A stretch of 64,000 bases of DNA from Saturnia japonica (lineage: Eukaryota; Arthropoda; Insecta; Lepidoptera; Saturniidae). The stretch spans positions 5,642,001 to 5,706,000 of the forward strand of contig CM065309.1 in assembly GCA_033032175.1 (NCBI GenBank), read 5' to 3'. The position numbers were made by a program, and so were the translations under genes. Below, piece by piece: positions 25,101-29,641 of the stretch (positions within the stretch are counted from its first letter, which is position 1; every line of letters begins with the position of its first letter). The notes under the pieces are model-generated. The model was not told where the DNA came from, ran no database searches, and worked only from the letters and a program-made list of their open reading frames with translations.

Positions 25101-27114
25101 GATCGACGGCATTCTGTAATCCACGCGAGCGCAACCGCGGGCATAGCTAGCATAAAATGAAAATAATTTTAAGTAATTAAAAATATTGTTTTAGAAAACT
25201 ATTAGCACGAAGGAAGAAAAATCAAAATTGAAAGTACTCAATCATTTTGTTTACGTCTCATTAACAAGAATATGATTTCTTAATATTAATAACAGTAGGT
25301 ATCGAAGAACATATTATCGACCTACGTTAACAGTATCAACCTAGGTTTGCAATACGCTTTATTTACCCACTTTCTATTCCTTGTTCGAGATGCTGCTAAG
25401 ACTACTTGCGGCCGACTTTTTGGTTCGAAAATATGTAGCAAATTACCTGTAGGTGTATTCCGGCTGTTTCACTTGAGAACTCATCTCTAAGATTATCTAT
25501 ACTTTAATGTTATAAAGTGCAAGAGATTATTTTGTGCAAGAGGTTATCTCTGAAAGTACCAGTCAGATCTGAGAAATTCATTTAAACTTTAGTAAAATAC
25601 CTCAACAAAGTTTAACAATACCTACCCCAGTAATCTTTATATGTATAATAAATCATTTATATTTTTTTCAGATCAAACATTTCTCTATGTTGACAATCGG
25701 TAAAAAACACAATTTCTCAATTAAAGTGAACGCGGAACAGCATGAAAACTGGCTGGTAATGGCTTATGATGAATTTTTCCACTTAAGAGTGGACGTGGAC
25801 TTTCCTACTTGGGGTATCATTGCCTATGTATCTTACATTGGACCAAAATGCAAGGCCAACAATTTTATGTACGAGGTATGTATGCGTATTTAATTATTTA
25901 TACACAATATATACTAGTCTTTGTATAAAATCTTTTAAAAAAATTAAATTCTATGCGTTTGTAAGAGAGACTATTATCGGTATCGTGCCAACTTCACCCG
26001 TTATCTGCAAAAATTGTACTGCTACTAACGAAAAAATAATATATAATGTTTTTATTTTAAATTAAGAAATGTAAAATTAATTTACTCACGGTTTCTAGTT
26101 TTATAGTATTTTACACATTATTGGGTATAATATAGCTACCATGTTAATAAAATAGAAAAAAATCTTATATGTAACAATAAGTAAGAACATTACAAATTCT
26201 AATACAATTTATTTGATGTATTTTTTATTACTATCGTTAATTATTTTTTATATATTTATTTTCATTTTATACATTTATGGCCGATCACATGATATGCAGC
26301 ATAATTTGCACATGTTATTGTTTTTAGTAATTAAACGATTAAAATTAATTGTAATCAACCATTATCGACATTTCTCGATTAATTGTAATCTTTGACTATT
26401 ATTTCGATTAGTTACGACTTTTATTTTCAAATGAGTTTATTCCTATTGAAAATGTAACATACTTTGTAAATGCGTATAATGTAAATATTTTGTTCGTGTG
26501 TGTAATAGAATGCGCTACTTTGCCTGGCTTGACGTTATGCAGGATTCTCCGTGCAGTCCTTGACTCGATTGTAATGAACAATAATTTCTTTTTGAACAAC
26601 AATGTAAAATTCCTTAATTTTGATTGTTAATTCCTCAACAAAAAAGAATTTATGGTAATAAATACCATGCTGTTTTATCGATAATATTATGATTATTAAA
26701 AAACAGAAATAATCAAAATCGCAATTTTCGATTATTATGTGCACAATAATCGTAATTATAATCACTCAACACTGATCTGTTCAGGTGGGCGACAGCTGCC
26801 CATGTCTGGTTACTCTCATACCTCTAATTTGTGTAATTTCGGTTTTTAGTATCTATAAAAAAATTCTTCCCTAGGTCCGTGTGGATGGGCAACACCACGC
26901 ACGCAAACTCGTCTACACCCGAGTAACGCATAGTGATCTTGAAAATCCATCTTTGAACCTGAGCCGGCAAGACTGTTTCCATCTTAACCTCGACCAAGCT
27001 CTCAATTTCCTAAGATTTAAAAATAGGAACTGTGAGCCGGAGAAGTTCCTCAAATTCCATGTGGAAATCTCCCGATCTGATTTGGGGAACGGTGGGGCTA
27101 ACTCAGATTCGTGA
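946..27114 (+). CDS. SIAH/SINA-like RING E3 ubiquitin ligase, 12 exons (5' end outside window)
   Basis: Twelve exons join in one reading frame of about 546 codons: 946-1139, 5907-6029, 12816-12971, 15443-15514, 17863-18002, 18681-18747, 18918-18964, 19181-19348, 19878-19937, 23634-23804, 25672-25875, 26875-27114. Each has AG/GT borders and the phases agree (1,1,1,1, then 0,1,0,0,0,0,0). The product has a long polar N-terminal part of no recognised domain, a C3HC4 RING (CPVC..QC..GH..C..C..CPVC), a SIAH-type zinc finger and a SINA-like C-terminal domain. SIAH proteins are ubiquitin ligases that use the C-terminal domain to bind substrates and the RING to recruit E2. Canonical members are about 280-310 residues, so this one is much longer. 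Introns carry mariner, MITE and IS630-like insertions. The family call is strong for the last exons; attaching the N-terminal exons is inference from phase and composition. An alternative start is ATG 17847. Confidence 0.75.
1140..2182. repeat. Intron 1 start with degraded dispersed repeat (about 1660-1840)
   Basis: The stretch from about 1660 to 1840 (GGTAGGGCTTTTTCTAA.., then GGGCCACATTGTCACTT) resembles the 3' UTR of lepidopteran LINEs and shares short motifs with 40280-40380. The open frame over it is not gene-like. Nothing else was recognised. Confidence 0.35.
2200..4191 (-). mobile_element. Tigger/pogo DNA transposon with TA duplication
   Basis: Terminal inverted repeats of about 21 bp (CATTGTAAACTCTTTATAAC on the left; the right end is its complement with one mismatch) are flanked by TA at 2198-2199 and 4192-4193. 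A pogo-type transposase fills the interior on the - strand. At 1.99 kb the size fits a full-length Tigger-like element. An internally deleted relative lies at 44767. Confidence 0.88.
2345..3815 (-). pseudogene. Tigger-like transposase, frameshifted
   Basis: Two frames make up one transposase. The first (3815 down to about 3290) carries the psq/CENP-B type helix-turn-helix and the first catalytic Asp (FTADETGL). The second (3211 down to 2345) carries the second Asp (LLLVDNCPAHP) and the third (LQPMDQSV). A frameshift between about 3211 and 3300 separates them. Only 20 residues lie between the second and third Asp, where Tigger/pogo enzymes usually have about 30, so part of the DDE core seems deleted. 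The protein would cut and paste at TA sites but this copy should be dead. Confidence 0.85.
4411..5330. repeat. Unassigned insertion inside the Helitron-like element
   Basis: This DNA has no counterpart in the 10463-11016 copy. It contains a 56-bp direct tandem duplication (5147-5202 and 5203-5258, starting CAGTTTCCACGTGTTTTTGA). No coding region was recognised; the short open frames are not supported by any motif. Confidence 0.35.
5907..6029 (+). CDS. SIAH-like gene, exon 2 in window
   Basis: Acceptor TTATAG, donor gtatgt, phase 1 in and phase 1 out. With the A from the previous exon it encodes about 41 residues (begins SNRNRVFAPSIPDL). Polar, no known domain. Support comes from exact phase match with both neighbours. 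Confidence 0.55.
6030..6863. repeat. Intron with reversed LINE 3'-end fragment (about 6320-6580)
   Basis: 6320-6580 is the reverse complement of the LINE-like repeat at 39630-39997 (shared GTAGCCGCGTACCACCAGG-like end and CTCTAGAAACCCTACTCAC block). The rest of this intron stretch is AT-rich with nothing recognised. Confidence 0.45.
6864..7290 (-). mobile_element. Helitron-like element, family 1, 5'-truncated
   Basis: Begins with CTAG next to CTGTGCCCGTGGCTTCGC and carries the family-1 body (CGTTTCGCAGATTACCCGGA, ACAGACAGACCGACAGAC). Read on the - strand it ends in CTAG as the complete copy at 36095-36620 does. The far end is lost near 7290. Confidence 0.5.
7945..9227 (+). mobile_element. 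Mariner element with TIRs and TA duplication
   Basis: Imperfect TIRs of about 26 bp: the left reads GGCTGCACTAAAAGTATCGG and the right, reversed, GGCGGCACTGAAAATTTCGG. TA flanks at 7943-7944 and 9228-9229. At 1.28 kb it has the usual mariner length and contains a DD34D transposase relic. The empty site in the neighbouring repeat confirms the borders. Confidence 0.85.
8118..9178 (+). pseudogene. Mariner transposase (DD34D), broken
   Basis: From ATG 8118 the frame gives a mariner N-terminal helix-turn-helix (about 70 residues), shifts frame near 8330, and continues to a TAA at 8678 and beyond to 9178. The second and third catalytic Asp (HHDNASSHT and SPDLSPND) are 34 residues apart. The first catalytic Asp is replaced by Val (codon GTC at 8582-8584 in the motif before RIYAYEPE). 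With a frameshift, a stop and a lost catalytic residue the copy is inactive. Confidence 0.85.
9640..10060. repeat. Degraded dispersed repeat with internal imperfect repetition
   Basis: Phrases such as GGGTGAAA..TTTGTATGAAGAA and TTGGA..TTGGAGA..GGTACCTT recur at irregular spacing. This looks like an old dispersed repeat. No coding capacity was seen. Confidence 0.35.
10064..10462. repeat. Tandem array, 105-109 bp unit, about 3.6 copies
   Basis: The phrase GTGATAAAC(C) starts at 10080, 10189, 10294 (diverged) and 10402, each followed by TTTTCTTTTGGT, an AGATCAGTC-like block and GATAGGGATCGCGACCA. Units are roughly 85-90% alike by eye. The array ends directly at the Helitron-like element at 10463. 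Confidence 0.75.
10463..11016 (+). mobile_element. Helitron-like non-autonomous element (TC..CTAG)
   Basis: Starts TCTATACTAATATAATAAAG and ends GGGGCACAGCTAG followed by T. The same body recurs at 4195-5783, and its head in reverse at about 45334. There is no coding capacity, no TIR and no target duplication, which fits a Helitron-type element. The 5' flank is T rather than the canonical A. Directly after it (11017-11093) lies the tail of a family-1 element. Confidence 0.5.
11094..12815. other. Intron sequence without recognised genes
   Basis: No exon or identifiable mobile element was supported. Short open frames (for example 11308-11634) show no motif or splice-consistent phase. Parts such as 11870-12050 look like old repeats but could not be assigned. 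Confidence 0.4.
12816..12971 (+). CDS. SIAH-like gene, exon 3 in window
   Basis: Acceptor TTATACAG, donor gtttgt, phase 1 in and out. Encodes about 52 residues rich in Asn, Asp, Val and Pro (includes STINVLQPRILNIKAEG). Acidic and probably disordered. Its style matches the next two exons, supporting one gene. Confidence 0.6.
13020..13439 (-). mobile_element. Helitron-like family 1 fragment
   Basis: Matches the inner and far part of the complete copy at 36095-36620, ending ATTAATTGTATAGA. The CTAG-proximal part is missing. It begins about 50 bp past the exon 3 donor. Confidence 0.5.
13636..14913 (+). mobile_element. Cecropia-type mariner with TIRs
   Basis: Inverted ends of about 27 bp: AGGTCTTTTTTACCTATGAA on the left and its near-complement at the right end, with TA on both sides (borders uncertain by 2-3 bp). 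It carries a near-complete transposase frame and is 1.28 kb long. Confidence 0.85.
13829..14827 (+). pseudogene. Cecropia-subfamily mariner transposase with two nonsense codons
   Basis: One unshifted frame of 332 codons runs from ATG 13829 to TAA 14825. It has the paired helix-turn-helix N-terminus, the WVPHEL linker motif, first Asp in TCDEKWI, second in LLHDNARLHT and third in YSPDLAPTDYY (34 residues apart, DD34D). The whole resembles the Hsmar1-like cecropia subfamily. Only TAG at 14582 (codon 252) and TAG at 14675 (codon 283) interrupt it. All three catalytic Asp remain, so the copy is recently dead. Confidence 0.88.
15443..15514 (+). CDS. SIAH-like gene, exon 4 in window
   Basis: Acceptor TTAAAG, donor gtaaaa, phase 1 in and out. 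With the preceding G it reads DAENTVTIQPERNDNSHVVQ, in the same acidic polar style as its neighbours. Short exon, supported mainly by phase. Confidence 0.5.
15770..16015. repeat. Dispersed repeat shared with 42906-43530
   Basis: The block GAGACAACATACTGTTTACT with the following TGTGACTTC..CTACGTCACGCAATT recurs at about 43391 in the same direction and at about 42920-42990 in reverse. The class is unknown. Confidence 0.4.
16761..17114 (-). pseudogene. Mariner transposase fragment with in-frame 96-bp duplication
   Basis: The open stretch covers the DNA-binding region up to the first catalytic motif (ITCE). The residues EKEELKAFVEADPSQSTSEI appear twice because 16925-17020 is repeated as 17021-17116 (96 bp, 32 codons), doubling one helix-turn-helix segment. 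The C-terminal catalytic part downstream (to about 16450) is decayed. Confidence 0.8.
16925..17116. repeat. 96-bp direct tandem duplication inside a mariner
   Basis: Two copies, 16925-17020 and 17021-17116, starting CAGTTTTATCACTTACCCTG, differ at most at the outer edges. The high identity says the duplication is recent compared with the decay of the mariner. Confidence 0.9.
17863..18002 (+). CDS. SIAH-like gene, exon 5 in window (possible alternative start)
   Basis: Acceptor ATTACACAG, donor gtatgt; phase 1 in, phase 0 out. Encodes an acidic segment (DQAVETSGDTITLEEGVIEI..). An ATG at 17847 lies in the same frame just upstream of the acceptor, so a shorter isoform could start in an unspliced first exon here. 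Confidence 0.65.
18681..18747 (+). CDS. SIAH-like gene, exon 6 in window
   Basis: Acceptor TTTTTTAG, donor gtaaat; phase 0 in, phase 1 out. Ser/Thr/Ala-rich, ending in a basic GVKRKRD cluster that could act as a nuclear localisation signal (inference). Confidence 0.65.
18918..18964 (+). CDS. SIAH-like gene, exon 7 in window
   Basis: Acceptor ATTCCAG, donor gtatgt; phase 1 in, phase 0 out. Encodes AGDQNGEIVTVKEFNQ, leading into the RING exon. Confidence 0.65.
19181..19348 (+). CDS. SIAH-like gene, RING-finger exon
   Basis: 56 codons, phase 0 both sides, acceptor TTGTTCAG and donor gtgagt. It holds a complete C3HC4 RING in SIAH layout: ECPVCLDWMEPPISQC, then RRGHLVCARC and ACPVC, followed by the SIAH-type RNRAME segment. 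This is the E2-recruiting module. It is far more GC-rich than the upstream exons. The acceptor at 19180 was chosen because the nearer upstream AGs give stops or the wrong phase. Confidence 0.88.
19878..19937 (+). CDS. SIAH-like gene, 60-nt exon between RING and zinc finger
   Basis: Acceptor TGTGCAG, donor gtaaag, exactly 20 codons, phase 0 on both sides (PGLMADYDVDYLERFSTRVP). In canonical SIAH proteins the RING C-terminal AME segment runs straight into VAE..PC, and these two halves meet perfectly if this exon is skipped. It may be a cassette exon. Confidence 0.55.
20395..20515. repeat. LINE-like 3'-end fragment
   Basis: CGAAACGCGACAAAGCAAAA and GTGACGGATTTATCACCATG match the 39630-39997 repeat. 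Short, old fragment. Confidence 0.45.
20545..20921. mobile_element. PIF/Harbinger-like MITE (377 bp, TAA duplication)
   Basis: Inverted ends: GGGCCGACGCTCACTGGCGG on the left, and the right end reversed reads GGGCCGGTGCTTACTGGCGG. Both are flanked by TAA (20542-20544 and 20922-20924). The short size, absent coding capacity and 3-bp TWA-type duplication fit a PIF/Harbinger-derived MITE. It sits in an intron of the SIAH-like gene. Confidence 0.75.
21363..21386. repeat. CA dinucleotide microsatellite
   Basis: About ten CA units in a row, next to CATATGG. Confidence 0.9.
21501..23486 (+). mobile_element. IS630/Tc1-mariner-superfamily element with perfect 26-bp TIRs
   Basis: CACTATTTGCGCTGTAGCAT.. 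at 21501-21526 is matched exactly in reverse at 23461-23486. TA precedes the left end; the right flank is AA, so the target duplication is not clean. The 1.99-kb interior encodes a DDE_3-type transposase in the same direction as the host gene. Confidence 0.85.
21860..23163 (+). pseudogene. IS630-like DDE transposase, broken
   Basis: The first frame (21860-22534) has an N-terminal helix-turn-helix (RIVERVAEALDISRNTVSRI) and the first catalytic motif VFLDETWLN. The second motif survives only as MNNAP at about 22590, with Asn where a catalytic Asp is expected, and frameshifts follow. The last frame (22744-23163) carries PPYHCHYNDIDLIWAQIKG, the third-motif region of this family, and an acidic tail. 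Family-level call is firm; the exact clade is not. Confidence 0.8.
23634..23804 (+). CDS. SIAH-like gene, SIAH zinc-finger exon
   Basis: 57 codons, phase 0 both sides, acceptor AATATAG and donor gttaat. Encodes VAEMLRYPCRHGCGREV, then HESSCPARKYHCPALSC and ELAHHFQ: the Cys/His series of the SIAH-type zinc finger directly downstream of a RING, as the family requires. The exon is GC-rich. Confidence 0.85.
23918..24609 (+). mobile_element. Helitron-like family 2 copy (ends CTAG)
   Basis: Runs to GCGGAGCCGCGGGCACACCGCTAG followed by T. The interior has several degenerate AACCGATT..GATGAAATTTTGTA repeats typical of this family. The left end is uncertain. Confidence 0.5.
24653..25150 (+). mobile_element. 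Helitron-like family 1 copy (A|TC..CTAG)
   Basis: Starts TCTATATAGATAAATAAAAT after an A and ends CGGGCATAGCTAG. Matches the reverse of 36095-36620 along most of its length. Confidence 0.55.
25672..25875 (+). CDS. SIAH-like gene, C-terminal (substrate-binding) domain exon A
   Basis: 68 codons, phase 0 both sides, acceptor TTTTTTTCAG and donor gtatgt. Begins IKHFSMLTIGKKHNFSIKV and continues through a beta-rich segment (FPTWGIIAYVSYIGPK). It fits the first half of a diverged SINA C-terminal (TRAF-like) domain. Confidence 0.75.
25876..26874. other. Last intron of SIAH-like gene, nothing recognised
   Basis: Very AT-rich. No mobile element, RNA gene or exon could be supported. Confidence 0.5.
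26875..27114 (+). CDS. SIAH-like gene, terminal exon ending at TGA
   Basis: Acceptor TTCCCTAG. 79 codons then TGA at 27112-27114. The segment DQALNFLRFKNRNCEPEKFL and the end FHVEISRSDLGN fit the last strands of a SINA-like domain. After the TGA the same frame stays open for 54 more codons to TAA at 27277, so the true end of the protein is uncertain. Confidence 0.75.
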   Translation, partial: VRVDGQHHARKLVYTRVTHSDLENPSLNLSRQDCFHLNLDQALNFLRFKNRNCEPEKFLKFHVEISRSDLGNGGANSDS

Positions 27115-27279
27115 TTTGACTTTATATCCAAACTGGTCAAGAGCCGAATTGCTAAAGCGATGCGCATGGCTCGGCACACACGTAAATTGAAACGTTGGTG
27201 CTCATTGATCAGGGAAGTTTTGGAGAATGATTCAAATGAAAATGGTAACAGAAGAGAACCCAGTGGCAGTGTATGTTAA
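27115..27279 (+). CDS. In-frame C-terminal extension after TGA (candidate readthrough or ancestral tail)
   Basis: Fifty-four sense codons follow the TGA without a frame change and end at TAA 27277-27279. The peptide is basic and helix-prone at first (SKLVKSRIAKAMRMARHTRK) and acidic later. It has no recognised domain. It may be translated by readthrough, or be the old tail cut off by a TCG CGA to TCG TGA mutation. Its DNA is repeated twice downstream. Confidence 0.4.
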   Translation, partial: FDFISKLVKSRIAKAMRMARHTRKLKRWCSLIREVLENDSNENGNRREPSGSVC

Positions 27280-28367
27280 AAAAGGACTATTAATTGATGT
27301 GCTATAAACATATTGAACTGTGAATCTTGATTTAATTCATTAAAAATAAAAAAATATTTAATATACAAATATTAATAATATCATACCTCTATATGAGGAA
27401 TTCACTTAGTATTTTTTCTGATTCTGAACAATTATTAAATTATTAGCTTCAGTATAAAAGGCCTTGTTCCGACGTGTTGCGCGTTAGTGCGCGCTGTTAT
27501 GTGAACGGGCGCTAATAGTGGCTGAATTATGTATTATCATTCCAAACTGGTCAAGAGCCGAATTGCTAAAGCGATGCGCATGGCTCGGCACACACGTAAA
27601 TTGAAACGTTGGTGCTCATTGATCAGGGAAGTTTTGGAGAATGATTCAAATGAAAATGGTAACAGAAGAGAACCCAGTGGCAGTGTATGTTAAAAAGGGA
27701 CTATTAATTGATGTGCTATAAACATATTGAACTGTGAATCTTGATTTAATTTATTAAAAATAAAAAAATATTTAATATACAAATATTAATAATATCATAC
27801 CTCTATATGAGGAATTCACTTAGTATTTTTTCTGATTCTGAACAATTATTAAATTATTAGCTTCAGTATAAAAGGCCTTGTTCCGACGTGTTGCGCGTTA
27901 GTGCGCGCTGTCATGTGAACGGGCGCTAATAGTGGCTGAATTATGTATTATCATTCCAAACTGGTCAAGAGCCGAATTGCTAAAGCGATGCGCATGGCTC
28001 GGCACACACGTAAATTGAAACGTTGGTGCTCATTGATCAGGGAAGTTTTGGAGAATGATTCAAATTAAAATGGTAACAGAAGAGAACCCAGTGGCAGTGT
28101 ATGTTAAAAAGGGACTATTAATTGATGTGCTATAAACATATTGAACTGTGAATCTTGATTTAATTTATTAAAAATAAAAAATATTTAATATACAAATATT
28201 ATTAATATCATACCTCTATATGAGGAATTCACTTAGTATTTTTTCTGATTCTGAACAATTATTAAATTATTAGCTTCAGTATAAAAGGCCTTGTTCCGAC
28301 GTGTTGCGCGTTAGTGCGCGCTGTCATGTGAACGGGCGCTAATAGTGACTGAATTATGTATTATCAT
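27127..28367 (+). repeat. Three tandem copies of a 414-bp unit spanning gene tail and 3' UTR
   Basis: Units start at TCCAAACTGGTCAAGAGCCG: 27127-27540, 27541-27954 and 27955-28367. They differ at only a handful of bases. Each contains the 50-codon tail, an AATAAA-containing A-rich stretch and a GC-rich block (TTGCGCGTTAGTGCGCGCTG). Copy 3 has a stop inside the tail (GAA to TAA). Only copy 1 is joined to the upstream reading frame. Confidence 0.95.
27345..27350 (+). promoter_or_regulatory. Candidate polyadenylation signal AATAAA
   Basis: Lies 66 nt after the TAA that ends the extended frame and 231 nt after the TGA. The tandem units carry two further equivalents near 27759 and 28173. Confidence 0.45.
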
Positions 28368-29641
28368 TAAGTTTATTATTGTATTTGCTATAAGAAAAAC
28401 TTAAGTACTGTTATATAGGTAAAATGATTAGTCGCAAACTGGATTAATTTATGCATTGAATTTATAGATAATGAGAAACGTATTTCATTTTATGTATACA
28501 ATTTGTTTTCAAACCACGTCTAAAAATATGCAGTACGTGTAGTGGATGAAATAACGTATTTCAACTGTTTAACTGAATCTCAACTAAATAAAACAAGAAA
28601 GTAATTGATTTTCAATTACTTGTATAGTGATACTATGTAAGTTGACGAAGTTTTAGATTAAATTTTTCAAATAATTAAGACCATATATTATTAACATTAT
28701 TTTTCTTTAGCAAAAGTCTTGTGTTTTGAATTATTGCCTTCAAGTACCTTCTAGGTATACTCTCAGTGAAGATCACTAAATATTCTGTTAGCATTACACT
28801 TTTATTATGTCACTATCAAATCTAGTTGTGTACTTTAATGATTTTCCATTTCAATTAGTTATTAAGGCAGATTGATGTATCCTTTGATTATTCAAAACTG
28901 TTCAACATACCAAGTACCATGATTTATCATCGAGAAATAATCGTATCATTTGTCTAGTTGAGTAAAAAAGTATCTCTATTTATGTAAATTCTTATAAAAT
29001 ATCTTGTGTTGTGTGTTATATGTCCTGTTCACTTATTTTGTGTTTATGTTAAAATGTAGATGTATTTGCAAATTAATTATTATTGTTTGAAAAATGTAAT
29101 GTAAATTGTTATTGATTTCTTTTATTTCATTGTCAAATACTATATTTTTAGACTATGTATAGATTTATGGCATTTTCAATGGTGTGTTCTCCTTGCCGAG
29201 TTTCGTTTCTTGATTTATTTTAGGTATTTTCTAACTCCGTTTAGGTCATGGCGAACCTACTTCGCTATAAATTTTGCAAACAGAAGATGTTGATTTAAAT
29301 AAGTAAAAAAAAAACAATCTAAGAGTTAACGCAAATTATCAATGTTACTTTAAATTAAACTATCGATCCGAAATCAACTTCACTCAAGTTATTATTTTAT
29401 GAAATCTCGTTAATCCTTAGTCGACTATATAGTCTTAGGTTTCTTTGCAGATGTTTATGCGAAACGGTTTCCTGTTATATTAACGTGTTAGTGTTTATGT
29501 ATTCTACTAAGAGTAAAATATTATCGTGTTATGTAAGCTATTAATTAGTTGTTTTTGTCTTTAAAATATCATGTATCTCTCGACTACTTATTATAGACTT
29601 TAAATTATATTTTTGGCACAGTAGTCATTATTGGTGTGTAT
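28368..29641. other. AT-rich intergenic or distal 3' UTR DNA
   Basis: No gene or element was recognised between the tandem triplication and the hAT element. Confidence 0.5.

Noticed and set aside
26700..26740. AATAATCG inverted motifs near 26690-26760
   Set aside because: Short AT-rich inverted repeats are expected by chance here; no defined ends.
27127..28367. CRISPR-like or satellite array
   Set aside because: Only three 414-bp units with gene tail and UTR content and no spacers; it is a local tandem duplication.
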